Source: Gamarada debralockiae
Lineage: Eukaryota > Ascomycota > Leotiomycetes > Helotiales > Hyphodiscaceae
NCBI GenBank assembly: GCA_002803225.1
Contig: NXFV01001170.1
Location: 1 to 51,878, forward strand
Length of the DNA stretch: 51,878 nucleotides
Reading direction: 5' to 3'
Part shown: one piece after another, positions 21,028-31,120 of the stretch
How the letters are laid out: every line of letters starts with the position of its first letter
Position numbering within the stretch: the stretch's first letter is position 1
Translations under genes and position numbers: made by a program
Notes under the pieces: generated by a model
Databases searched by the model: none
What the model was told of the DNA's origin: nothing
The model's input: only the letters and a program-made list of their open reading frames with translations

Positions 21028-22164
21028 CTAAGAAGCACTCCCAGAGTAGGCACCTCGACCACGACCTCGACCTCTGGTTCCCAGAGGTCTCCGCCCGGGT
21101 GGTACAGGCCCCTCATGCATATAGCACTTCTCCTCGCAGAACCGAAACATAATCATTGGCGAGAATTTGGGCATACTCTCCAATATTTTCTTGACCCAAG
21201 GATGGTCCCTATTGGCGATAGGGCGTATTCCATCGGGAAATCCTGGGGGACCACCAACCCATACATCGGTAGGAAGCCCATTCTCATCTCTTCTGGTTTC
21301 GAGCCAAAGCTGCTCAGGGTCCTCGAGATGTAAAAACTTCTTGTCAGGGATCTGAACCCACTTATTCCGCAACCACTGCGTTTCCAGTGCATCGCGCCAA
21401 TACTGAATCCGGTCATCATAGCCTTTCTTTTTCGATAGGGCCATCTCAAAGAATTCAAGAGGTTGCCGGTCTTGTTGTGGTCCCAAAGACCAAAGTTGAT
21501 GATACTTCACAATCATATCCTCCTCTGTAGCATCTATGAGCTTAACACGGTCTTCAACCATGCTTCCAAAAAGCCCGGAGTTTGCGGCTTGGTTGAAACT
21601 GATATGGAGGCTCACTATTTCCATAGTGACCAGGCACTCCTTTTGGCGGTCAAGCCGATCGAGGTGATCGAAGTTTGCATTGGCCCATTTCGAGGAAAGG
21701 TTGCTATTGGAACCAGCCAGGACGTCGGCCATGATTGACACTTCACTGCCTTTGGAAGCTATGGACATGAAGATTGGGATTGGGTTAAAGCCGCCGTCAA
21801 TGCTTATATCAAAGACTCCGTCCCAGCTTAAATGGAAGATGTCTCTAGCAGGACTGTACCATCGGCGCGGTAGAACGGACGATTCCCGCCATGCATCATC
21901 GCTGGCATCGCTGTGAGGGCCGTCATATCTCAGGACGCCGCCGTCCTCGAAGGCCACTTCTCGCGACTCTCGACACACTCGAGTAATGATAGGATAGCGC
22001 GTGTTAAGAGCTGTGGTGCGATTGAGCTCACAATGTATTGCATTGTAATTGCGGGGCGGGCCTTCTTCTACGACGCGGTGCGGCAAGCATTGCTTCCAGA
22101 CGGCGCGTCGCAGTTCTGGAGACAGCTTTGAAAAGAGTGTGAATTCAACTGCGGGTAATGACAT
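21028..22164 (-). CDS. 2EXR domain-containing protein
   Basis: Intronless, 378 residues from the first in-frame ATG at 22164; the open frame continues to 22200 only through TTG. The N-terminus holds the 2EXR domain: FTLFSKLSPELRRAVWKQCL at about residues 9-28, then HRVV, and later IITRVCRESREVAF (about 60-73). This domain is abundant in plant- and insect-associated fungi and has no established biochemical role. The rest is soluble, without membrane segments. The C-terminus has a basic Arg-Gly tail (GTRGRGRGRGAYSG) that could bind RNA or be methylated; that is inference. The ORF is intact. A second, broken 2EXR gene lies at 45240-46116. Confidence 0.82.
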   Translation of the reverse strand: MSLPAVEFTLFSKLSPELRRAVWKQCLPHRVVEEGPPRNYNAIHCELNRTTALNTRYPIITRVCRESREVAFEDGGVLRYDGPHSDASDDAWRESSVLPRRWYSPARDIFHLSWDGVFDISIDGGFNPIPIFMSIASKGSEVSIMADVLAGSNSNLSSKWANANFDHLDRLDRQKECLVTMEIVSLHISFNQAANSGLFGSMVEDRVKLIDATEEDMIVKYHQLWSLGPQQDRQPLEFFEMALSKKKGYDDRIQYWRDALETQWLRNKWVQIPDKKFLHLEDPEQLWLETRRDENGLPTDVWVGGPPGFPDGIRPIANRDHPWVKKILESMPKFSPMIMFRFCEEKCYMHEGPVPPGRRPLGTRGRGRGRGAYSGSAS

Positions 22165-22649
22165 TGTGGGAGGTGGCAAGTCGTATGGCACCTGGAGCAA
22201 TGCTCAGATGCTCAGGTTGGGAGTTCGTGAAGTTCATTAGCGCGTATGGAGTAGGTAAGTGAATTTAGCGCGAGCAGCCGTTAGGCTGTAATCCCGAATA
22301 GATTAATATTTTTTCTGATCTTTGATGAAGTCGAAATGCTTAGCTTAGATCTCTTCTCAATACAGACCCAATAGACTCGCTCTTAGTAGCTCGCGACAGA
22401 AGAGCTAGAGGCTAAATAACGAAGTATTGGATAGGTATAGATTTAGCGCTATATACGTGCGATTTTCGGCCACTTTTTTCTTCCCCGAAGAGCGAGGTAA
22501 TAGGAGAAAAAGATCTACACGAGACCGCACGGACCCATGATAAAGAGATGGGAGAGCCAACCACCTCATCTGGTCAACTTCTACGGCAAATGTGTACATC
22601 GACATATAATCTAGCTAAATAAGCAGGGAAGTCCCTCGAAGGAATAGAA
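22165..22649. other. Intergenic, divergent promoters
   Basis: This lies between the 2EXR gene (minus) and the QDR-like transporter (plus). It is AT-rich, with TTAATATTTTTT and GCTAAATAA runs. A minus frame at 22405-22605 has no domain. Confidence 0.5.
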
Positions 22650-24340
22650 ATGAGTGCGACTCCCGCCAGTGAGGAAAAGCCACAGTCGGCTCTGTCAGAC
22701 CCGAATTGGAAGAAGGCGACGGGGAAGGAAACGCTGCATGAACCCCCAGCTTCAGACTACGAGGGCAGCATGCTGAGACCAAATACTAGCAGCCGTGGTG
22801 CAAACAACGTGCCTGTTGAGGCCAAGGCATCCCAGCGCTACTCCATCTTCACCTTATGGGAGAAGCGACTCATCGTCCTCGGTGCGGCGATGGCCTCTTT
22901 CTTTTCCCCGCTGACTGCGCAGATCTACCTCCCCGCGCTGAATGTGCTGGCCAACGAGTTTCACGTCATGGCCTCGCAGATCAATCTCACCGTCACCACG
23001 TACATGATCTTTCAGGGCGTGACGCCTATGTTCATCGGCGGGCTCGCCGACACCTTAGGTCGGCGGCCTGCGTTTGTCCTGTGTTTTGTCGTTTACATCT
23101 GCGCAAACATTGGACTGGCCCTTTCGAAGAGCTATGTGTCAATCCTGGTCGTAAGATGTTTGCAGAGCGCAGGCTCTGCTACGACCGTTGCGCTGTGTCA
23201 GGCTGTTGTGGCCGATATTGTTACTAGTGCCGAGAGAGGTCAATATATTGGCATAACTGTAATCCCGATTGTACTGGCGCCGAGTCTGGGACCCGTCATT
23301 GACGGCTTGTTATCGCAGTATCTAGGTTGGAAATGGATCTTCTGGTTTCTCACTATCCTCGCGTCGTTCTGCTTGACCATGATGCTGTTCTTCTTTCCGG
23401 AGACCTGCCGCAGGATCGTTGGTGATGGCTCAGTCCGTCCACCTAAAGTTTACCATACCTTCTGGCAAATATTTCGAAGTTGGGACCGACACCGCAAGGC
23501 TCGCAAGTCCCACTCCACTACCAACGGTGATATTACAAACACTACATCCAACGTGACCTCTATATCCGCTCTCCCAAATTTCAAATTTACCCCACCGAAC
23601 CTGCTTGGCTCGCTCCTCATCCTCTTCGATGTCGAAGGCGGCCTGTTGCTCTTCTACTCTGGCCTCGTCTTTGCTGGCTTCTATGCCATTGTAACAGCTC
23701 TCCCTTCTCAGTTCGCCGCCCTCTATGGTTACGACGACCTCAAGATTGGCCTTATGTACCTGCCTATGGCCGGTGGCAGCATATTATCCGCCTTTATCGT
23801 GGGACCGGCAACCAACTGGAACATCGGCGGCACGCAAAACGGCTGGGCTTGCCGGTGAATCGGGAGCGGCAGATGGATTTATCGGACTTCCCCATTGAGC
23901 GCGCGAGAATCGAGGTGGGACTACCGTTATTGGTGATTACGACGGCGGTGATGCTGTCATGGGGATGGGTCCTGCAGAGTCGGATCAGCGTGGCGGCGCC
24001 CATTTCATTGATGTTCCTGGTTGGATTCAGCCTGATTGGCGTCAACAATACCATGTCCGTGTTGTTAGTAGATATTAACCCAGGGAGCGCAGGAGCGGCT
24101 GTTGCGGCGAATAATTTTACGCGTTGTCTGTTGGGAGCCATTTTCTCCGCTATTATTGAGCCGATGGCAAACGCCACGGGCCAGGGGTGGGCGTACACAC
24201 TGATCGGGTTGTTGTACGTGGTGTGCTCGCCGATGCTGTTCGCCATTATGGTGAAAGGCATTTACTGGCGGAAGCAGTCGAAGGCGAGGAAGGCAAAGAG
24301 AAACCTGAAGAATGAGCAGAAGAAGACGAATATGGGGTGA
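22650..24340 (+). pseudogene. QDR-like MFS transporter with a one-base frameshift
   Basis: The first frame runs 22650-23858, with the start ATG at 22650. It carries an N-terminal cytosolic tail and membrane segments of the DHA1 QDR/dityrosine-transporter type: SPLTAQIYLPALN, GGLADTLGRRPAF (motif A), VVRCLQSAGSA, and LAPSLGPVIDGLLSQYLGWK (motif C). At about 23822 the frame is lost: the expected WNYRRHAKRLG helix is out of frame by one base after TGGAAC, and a stop follows at 23856. The second frame then continues LPVNRERQMDLSDFPIE...GLPLLV and the last four membrane segments to the TGA at 24338-24340. No GT-AG pair can remove the fault. The remainder is unbroken over about 560 residues, so the loss is very recent or it is a sequencing error. 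In the family, the substrates are drugs, polyamines or spore-wall precursors. Confidence 0.85.
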
Positions 24341-24601
24341 AAGTGTGAAAGGTTGAGGAGAGAACGAGGGGAGCAGAGAGAACAGGCCAGGGTTTCTGGC
24401 TGGTGATGGGGAGAAAATGGCGTAATTGTGGGCATTTAAGCACTTGTCGAATACAATTCTTAGATTCTGCACTTACCACTTATCCTAAGGCTTAGATATG
24501 GATCAGAAACTTGAACCACTACGCCAAACAAAGGAGATGATCGAAGCGAGGTATACCGGACCACTCAAGCCCGACTTTCCCATATACTCGTATACAGAAT
24601 T
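24341..24601. other. Convergent 3' region
   Basis: Between the QDR-like transporter and the Zn2Cys6 gene, both ending here. No gene or repeat is seen. Confidence 0.5.
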
Positions 24602-26983
24602 TCATTCTATTTCTGAGAAATTGAAATGCTCGTTCGAGTCCGGTCCCAGCCATTCATCCATCATAGTGAATGCTTCGTCCATGCTCATTGTATTAACTTC
24701 AAATTGCCCCATGATTTCCTCTATGTCGTTGCGGAATGCGCCAACTTCAGGTACTGCCTCCCGCGTTCTGGAGTTGGCTTCATCAAAAGGCATGAGGCCA
24801 GATCTACCCCATACCAAAGCAGGGGATTTCATTGAAGCTGTTTCCTCCCACGTCAGACTGTCGTCGGGAGCCCAAGGCTTAGACCCATCCATTTTGGGCA
24901 TTGTCAATTTGTCTCTCACGGAGTCATCTCTAGGTCCATTGGAGATGGCGTTCGAGAAAACGGATGCAGAGTAGCTTAGTCGTGGTGACACTAGCTCTGA
25001 TTGGTTGTCTGATTGTCCAGATGCCTTCTCACTCAGGCGAGCTCGCAAAACCTGATACCATGGTTCTGCTCTCGTCTGCAGAGTAATTAACCAAATCGTG
25101 GGTATTTTGAACCTGGACGAGCCAGAAGCCTCAGCTAGCTTGCAGGACAGTGCATCCATGTAGTAGTCGATTCGAAGACTTTGTGGTTGGATCTCTGCTC
25201 CAAGGGAGTCGGTTGAGGTTCTTAGCCAGAGCCAGAGCAACACAATGAGGCTGTAGAAAACACGGACAAATTGTACATTCGGTGCTCTTCGTAGCCGCTC
25301 AATGTTCATTCCAATGAGTATATCGAGGGCCTTTTGTGCCGAAGATATGCAATGCATTGTCGGAATCATGACAGACGGAGTCATTGGATCTTGATTCGGT
25401 CTTGAATCTTCCTGTTGAGCCACTACCAGTGGTAGACTAAAATGTTCCCTTGTAAAATCAACGGCATCGTGCCTCCCTCTTGCCAACGCAAATTCGTAAC
25501 TGACAGCGCAAGTCAGAATATGCTATCATTGAATTGGAAGAGGCCAATAGTTTCCATACAAAGTGATCATGTTTGAATAGTAGTCAAGTTCCAAAGAATC
25601 TATCATCCATCAATGCCCTTGAACGTAGTATGTAGTTTAAAAAGGTTAGATTACGTACCATTAAGGACCACAGGTTCGCAGTGGTGCCTCCATGTCTCCA
25701 TCCGTTTCTCAAAGCTTCTCAAGGTAAGGTCAAGATGAGAAGCAGGTACTTCAATTGAGGTACTTGCATCTTCAAACCCGAGATAATCAGCTGTCTCCTC
25801 GGCAATCTGGACGAGTTTTACCCGTCTCACGAGACGCTTGTCTTTCAATTCATGGGATATCTCTAAAATGGCCACGCTCTCGCCAATCCACTTGCTGAAT
25901 GGGAGCATCTTTGGCCGTCTTGATCTTAAAGATAGGCTAGTTCTGTTAGCAAGCCTACCGTTCGCAAGCAAAGTTCTGGCTTACCCAGAGCTGTATATGT
26001 AGCTTGCCAGCAGGCATCTGGACCTTTCTGCCAAGCTTGCGTGGATGAGTGATGCAAGGACACCATGCTCATCGTTACTGGACGCGTTTGGTTCAGGCGG
26101 CTTAGAAGCAAGTCCAAGGTTAAGTATCATCCCCGAAGCAAGATTGGCCCACTGAAAGAATAAATGTCGGGACGGTGCTTCTGGTAGATAATAGAAGATG
26201 AGAGCAATGTGAGTGGCTCGAACTAACTCCAAAGACTTTTCGCCCTTGATTAGGATGGCATCCGCGAGGGCATGTACCAATTCTTGGTTGAGCTGAAACC
26301 ATAGTTCTGGAGCATGGCCTTGAGCGGCGGCCGCGAGAACTGCTTGCCACAAGACCGGCCATGACTGTTTCAATTGTGAACTCGTCGCATGATTTTCGAT
26401 GGCTACTCCAGGATACATGTCGTTAAGATGTATTACATACGCTCTGACAAGCTCTTCAGCTTTTTCGTCGCTCAAGATGGGCCGATCTGTAATATCCCTG
26501 AAATGAATGTCCTGAGGCATCGAATCCAAGCTAACATTCGCTTTCGCACCCCGTCCCGGCGGTCCTTCGCTGTTCTGTATGTCCAACCTGAGACGAACCT
26601 GGCGCTCGAGCTCCGCAACTCGGTCGGTTGTCTTTTGCCGCGGCCTCCGTTTGGCGACTGGAGAGAATACGCATGGTCGGTTGCTTCTTGCACAGCGATC
26701 GCATGGTCCATCGGGGTGAGCCTCGTCATGGAGACAGCGAATTTTCACCGCTCGACAGCCATCGCAAGCGCGGTTCAAGGGCTCGCTGGAGATAGTATAT
26801 GGAGATGCTATGAGAAGTATTGAATCTGTTCTTTCTTCTAGATGATAATTATTGTTGAATGAATATCGAGCAAAGGGCTGGCACAAGGAGAAGGGGTGAC
26901 GCGGCACCGAAGCCAGGGCCACGTGATGCACACCTGGCCGCACTTGCCACTCCTTTTACTGGGCAAAGTAAGCTTTACGACAT
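24602..26983 (-). CDS. Zn2Cys6 fungal transcription factor
   Basis: The clear exons are 26830-25985, 25936-25655 and 25499-24602, with GT-AG introns in matching phase. They encode a zinc cluster C-x2-C-x6-C-x10-C-x2-C-x6-C (ACDGCRAVKIRC...CDRCARSNRPC) near the N-terminus. After it comes a short basic linker, a heptad-like region (TDRVAELERQVRLRL), and the fungal-specific middle homology region (LRAYVIHLNDMYPG, GHAPELWFQLNQELVHAL). No ATG exists in frame upstream of the cluster. A consistent solution is a five-base first exon ATGTC at 26983-26979 and a 148-nt intron, giving 676 residues; I treat this as plausible, not proven. The gene faces the broken QDR-like pump tail-to-tail, so it may have regulated it, but this is only proximity. 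Confidence 0.82.
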
Positions 26984-27114
26984 GTTTCTATTCTCGTTTC
27001 GCATTCTCAAATAGTACAAGCTTCCCAAGGCCTTTCACCTTCCCAGCCCCAAAGCCTATCAAACCGTTCCGCCTGCTCCTCCGGGCTTCTGAGCCGCGAC
27101 CTCAGTCTCCTCAC

Positions 27115-27411
27115 CTAATTTGCAGACGCCATAACGTATCGTAGGTCTTGCAGCGCCAAGTCGACGATCACCGCACTGAAGATCATGCACTCCGCTGGAA
27201 CCGCGCCCCATATCAGACCAACCGTCTGTTCCAAGATTGACGTTCTGGATGTCCGAAGCCAGTAGAGCAACCCACCGGAGAAGAGTGCCAGGAGGTGAAG
27301 GTGCGTGACCCGTATTGCGAGAGCAGCGTCTATATTGGTTGCATTCCTTTTGTCCTCCAGAAAATCATTCTTTTTATGTCCTTGAGCCCGGCTGCGGTCA
27401 TCTCGAGACAT
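27115..27411 (-). CDS. Small putative membrane protein
   Basis: I do not recognise this gene. The frame starts at the ATG at 27411 and gives 98 residues. The first ~30 are charged. Two hydrophobic stretches follow, about residues 38-55 (HLHLLALFSGGLLYWL) and 62-85 (VGLIWGAVPAECMIFSAVIVDL). Both look membrane-spanning. The C-terminus is DLRYVMASAN. It reads away from the Zn2Cys6 gene's 5' end on the same strand, so it lies upstream of that gene. No intron is needed. A fragment of a larger protein is possible. Confidence 0.4.
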   Translation of the reverse strand: MSRDDRSRAQGHKKNDFLEDKRNATNIDAALAIRVTHLHLLALFSGGLLYWLRTSRTSILEQTVGLIWGAVPAECMIFSAVIVDLALQDLRYVMASAN

Positions 27412-27950
27412 GGCCACTTTATCAAGCAAGGATTGTTCGAGGAACCAATCTTTTATGGGATGAGATTTAAGTTAATTAAGAAATCTGACGCTGAATATCC
27501 TCGTCCTGGTCTCATTTTAAAAGACGCAATGCCTTCATCTTATACCTCCAGTCAACGAAAATTGATTGAAAAACTACCCGATTACCAGCATGTTCACACT
27601 GTTTGAAGCCGTTTCGGCGCCTCAGAACCTCCGAATGTTCGTTCCGGTCACCTGACCGGAAGTTTCGTGTGCCGATCCACGCTTGCATCAATCTGGCGAG
27701 AAGGCTGTCAAAGAAGCAGGTCTATCTAGCATAGTGTAATCACGTGTAGGGTAGAGTAACAGTATACGGAAGCTCGTATAAGAGGGGTTACAAGGAGAAC
27801 CAAGTTCAGCAATCTGTAGCCTCTTTCCGCTTTCTCACTTCGTCAGACAGAAATTTCTCCTCGCTATTCGGGACCAATACGTTTTTGGTCATCTCAAAGA
27901 CGGTATATTCCATTGCTCACCCAGCCAAGGTATTGAGCGAATCATATATC
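27412..27950. other. Intergenic region with a palindrome
   Basis: No gene is recognised. A 9-bp inverted repeat lies at 27642-27661 (see separate entry). Short plus-strand frames at 27295-27606 have no domain. The stretch from 27800 to 27950 is pyrimidine-rich and precedes the ATG at 27951. Confidence 0.5.
27642..27661. promoter_or_regulatory. Candidate zinc-cluster binding palindrome
   Basis: TTCCGGTCA-CC-TGACCGGAA: two 9-bp arms around CC, containing CGG-N8-CCG. Zn2Cys6 proteins commonly bind inverted CGG half-sites. It lies about 310 bp before the ATG at 27951 and about 660 bp upstream of the proposed Zn2Cys6 start. Its function is inference. Confidence 0.3.
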
Positions 27951-28190
27951 ATGACGGTGACCGTAACGATCTCAACCCCAATTCTATCGACTGTCCAAGA
28001 GGGCGACGCTCTTGCAGCTCTACACAACAACGAACTCATGGTCACTGTTAGCTGTACCAAGCTTATCTCCTATATGTTCAAAGGTGGCAACCTAGCTCCT
28101 CTGCCACTTATTCTGTCGCCGACGAAAAGAGCCACGGTACCGTGGTCTAGCAACATCGGTGCCCGATTCTTCTTTGGCCTTGATACATAA
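27951..28190 (+). CDS. Short ORF, possible 5' remnant of a small soluble protein
   Basis: An ATG at 27951 opens an 80-residue frame: MTVTVTISTPILSTV, then EGDALAALHNNELMVTVSC and YMFKGGNLAP. The first ~50 residues look like a folded beta-rich protein, and the upstream DNA looks like a fungal promoter. The last ~25 residues lose this character, as if the gene were truncated or frameshifted just before the HET remnant that begins at 28092 on the other strand. I do not recognise the family. The frame upstream of 27951 also lacks stops to 27885. Confidence 0.3.
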   Translation: MTVTVTISTPILSTVQEGDALAALHNNELMVTVSCTKLISYMFKGGNLAPLPLILSPTKRATVPWSSNIGARFFFGLDT

Positions 28191-29275
28191 CTTGCAGCTT
28201 GTGACAACAGATTTAAATTGGGACCAGAGGTGATTGAGGGGATAGCCCACAGGACCAATCCATCCCTCCCACGACAATGATGGAAATTGAGGACTTCCCG
28301 CAAGTGAGTTTCGACGTGTTAGCGATCCAAAAGGTTGCCATGTTAGAGCCGAGTTAAGATCACTTTCTTGTAAACCACAGAGGTAGCTCTTATTCTTAAA
28401 TGGAGGAAAAGACCGAAGTACTCCAAAAATTGCATATAACACATCACCCTTGTCAGTCATGGATCGACGTGTATAGTCCTTCACCAGAGTCCCATATGCC
28501 GTTGGAAAATCATGAGTTTCCTGCCTGGCGAGCAAAATCCCGCGGTTGTGTGGTCTTCGATAATCAGGATCAATCCGATCAAGGCTCGGAGATCCCCAAG
28601 GGAAGGCAGCAAATCTGGGTCCCACTTCCGGCTCTCCCATAAAATATCTAGGCGGCTAAAATACCACTCTTTGAAGGCCGTATTATAGTGCACGCTATCT
28701 TCATTCACCGGTTCGACTGCACACACGAAAAAGTCTTGCTGGGGAGTGAAAAAGTAGCAATCTCTTTGAGGGACGGAATTCCTGGTATGTCCAAGCTCGA
28801 GACTTCCATTTGATGGACTGGAGTATTGTTTCGAGGGGCGGGCCCATTGCCGCGAATTTTAGGCCACCGATCCTCTCAGTATACTGAATAGTATTCCGAG
28901 AATGAGCTGAATATCCCTCCAGTCTAGCCTCTACGCTCATCCCACCCCGGCAACCACAGTAAGTGCTGTGAATCCGTAGATACTATCTATCTGATTAATC
29001 TGCGCTAGTTTATCCCTCATTATCCTGGATTATGCAAAGTGCATCTACCCACTAATAACGCTCTCCTAATTTCCCGACTAGCTCCATTGCTTCTCTTATT
29101 GTCCTGGCCAGTTTGGCTGTCTTCACACTACCCCGTGTTGTCATCTCTGTGTAATTGTCGTTTGTTAGACGTAGGAATGGTTCTACGCCCCACACGTGGC
29201 TCAAAGTAACCCATTCTCATTGGGAGGGCGCCGGTATGATACAGCACTCAGCTACGTCGATGAGTCGAATATCTT
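28092..29275 (-). pseudogene. Decayed HET-domain (heterokaryon incompatibility) gene
   Basis: Minus-strand fragments follow the HET domain in order. RLIDV (~29265) is followed by TLSHVWG (~29200), LARTIREAMELVGKLG (~29090), WVDALCIIQDN (~29045), KLAQINQIDSIYGF and LTVVAGVG (~28950), then RLEGYSAHSR, WKSRAWTYQEF (~28790), AYGTLVKDYTRRSMT (~28490), YAIFGVLRSF and SLSWEGW. These match the three HET blocks (LSYVWG, WIDSLCI and WxxRAWTxQE) and the usual downstream region. The reading frame is broken by a TGA at 29217-29219 and a TAG at 29052-29054. Frameshifts lie near 29025, 28945 and 28780. Intact HET proteins trigger cell death on contact between unlike strains; this copy cannot be translated whole. 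No NACHT or repeat domain is visible after it. Confidence 0.85.
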
Positions 29276-30453
29276 CAAGTAGTCTAATCGATCTAACTTC
29301 GTTCTCAGTGGGACAAATGGCATCTTTTCTGACTTGGTGGTTGGAATATTCGCATCTGAGGCCTTATAGGTCCTGTAGGACTCAAATAGAAACATTGGAT
29401 TGCATTGTTGAGCATCGTATGTTCTCCCTAGAGAAAGGACCCCCTCTGTACCCGTAACGCAGTCGGCAGGTTCCGAGTGGAGTCGTATAGAGCGGGATAC
29501 AGTTCCCGACAGTTTGGTTCCAACTCGTTTGGGCCAGGCAAGTCTTTTAGCTTGATCCTCAATTCCCAGTCATTGCGACGATAAGAACCTGGCCCGCATC
29601 TCGAGGATCCCTTAGAGGACTCTTTACAACTCGAAATATCACATCTAAACTCTCTCGCCGTTCCGCTTGCGCAAAGGAAGCTATGAGTAGCTAAGCTGCA
29701 GCGCCTTAGTCAAGAGACGCATCAGTATTCGGTATTTCGTCCATGTGGCCAAGTCTTGGGCGCGCTCGTATGAGTCAGCGTCACTGAAGTAGCTCTCTCT
29801 CGAATTTGGCAGTCCGGAGGCTCATCTCTGAGCACACGAAACACAACTCGTCGCCAGGAATATCGCTGAATGTGATCTTCCTGCTAAGACTAGTAGCAGT
29901 ATTACTGCTGCTTGCACACGCCATTAATGTTTTTAATTGGAATTTTTCTATAGAGGAGAACAACGAAGCGTCTAGGATGACAAGAGGACTGAGTCTATAC
30001 ATCGTGTTAGCCTTAAATGCTAAGCCCTGTGGTTCGCTTAAATTGCCGTTTTTGAATTTCGCGGTCAAAACTAAGAGTATCGGTGATTGAAGGAGCGAAA
30101 TTTCGGTGAGCGGTTTGGGATCGCGGAGTTTGAAAGATAATCCAAGTAAGAGGCCTCCTGGCAGCTGTTGAATTTTTGCGATGTGCAACAGAACTAGGCA
30201 TCTCGTTCTCAAAACCAGGGATCCTTTTCGGCCCCCCTACCGGGATTTGTTGCTACAGTAGCTCCCATCCAGCCTATTAGAAGCCGGCTTAGGTGGGTTT
30301 GGGTGCGGCTAAAATTAGCCACTGAACCACCAAAGCAACTCGCAGTAAGTGGGGGGTCGGTCCCTCGCTGAGTCTCTTTTAACAACATCGACTCCTCCAC
30401 CGACGTTATTCCAACACCAAGTCATCTCACTTCTACATCCAACAACCAATATG
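29276..30453. other. No recognised gene
   Basis: Open frames on both strands (29781-30212 minus, 29806-30090 plus) overlap and show no domain. The sequence just upstream of the HET block may be its decayed N-terminus, but I could not follow it. Confidence 0.4.
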
Positions 30454-31120
30454 TCAAAAACCGTCCAAATTTCGACCCCCTCCTCTAGGATTTGCTGTAG
30501 CTGACTGTAACCCCGAACTCGAGCTCACAGAACAAACAGCCACCTGAATATCATTCGAATCCAGCGTGACGGTTCCATTAAGGGCAATAATCCACCATCC
30601 GAATTGTTGCCGCTCACGACCGTAATTCGTATTCCAGGGTGAATAGTTCCAGCAAACTGTGCTCCAACACCAATCATCGCAGAACTTCCTACCTGCCAGA
30701 ACACACTACAAGCCTTCGCCGTCCCCTCCAACACCACGGCCGCCCCGCTCCTGTCGTCAGCGAGCTCCCGATTTGGGAGTAGCAAGAGGCGTTGGTATTT
30801 GACTCGTGGGCAGAGATAAGGGCTCTGTGAGTTGAGCGGAGCTGCTAAAGCTGTATGTTCCGGGGCCTAGGACCATGAAACCAAGGCCCTGTCCAGTGAG
30901 GTCCGTTGAGCCGCCGAAGCCGGCGACAGTGTTATCGGCGGTGAGTGCATCGCCAAGAGGTTGCGTAGCCACTGGGATTATGAAGCTTCCGGTGGCAACG
31001 CTTGGAGGAAGCCTGTGATAGATGTACCGCTCGTTCCAACATATTATATGAGAACCGAAGGGTCATTGTTGGTTACGCTTGCGGAGCCGAGCACAGCGTA
31101 CGGTGAAGCTGTTCCCCAGA
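30454..31120 (-). pseudogene. Decayed DUF3494 ice-binding protein gene
   Basis: Fragments in changing minus-strand frames match the DUF3494 beta-solenoid ice-binding fold in order. GTASPYAVLGSASVTNNDPS (~31115) is followed by a TAA at 31044-31046, then VGTSGTSITGF (~31035). Next come DALTADNTVAGFGGSTDLTG (~30930) and LGPGTYSFSSSAQLT (~30860). After a frameshift come YSQIGSSLTTGAG (~30770), AVVLEGTAKACSVFWQVGSS (~30735), VGAQFAGTI and VVSGNNSDGGLL. After another shift comes LNGTVTLDSNDIQVAVC (~30570), and the stop is at 30454. These are the hallmark segments of the family (LGPGTYSFSS, FWQVGSSA and LLALNGAVTLD types). A signal peptide is not visible; the 5' end probably lies beyond an intron ending near 31125. 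Intact members are secreted and bind ice. At least two frameshifts and one stop are present. Confidence 0.85.

Noticed and set aside
12715..26983. A secondary-metabolite gene cluster (several transporters and a regulator)
   Set aside because: No polyketide synthase, NRPS, terpene cyclase or tailoring enzyme lies between them, and housekeeping genes interrupt the stretch.
28132..28145. Perfect 14-bp palindrome CCACGGTACCGTGG
   Set aside because: It lies within the overlapping ORF and HET remnant, with no promoter context; a single short palindrome is expected by chance.
14799..31120. RIP as the cause of the pseudogenes
   Set aside because: Their base composition is normal and the damage is mainly frameshifts with few stops, unlike the block after 48.6 kb.
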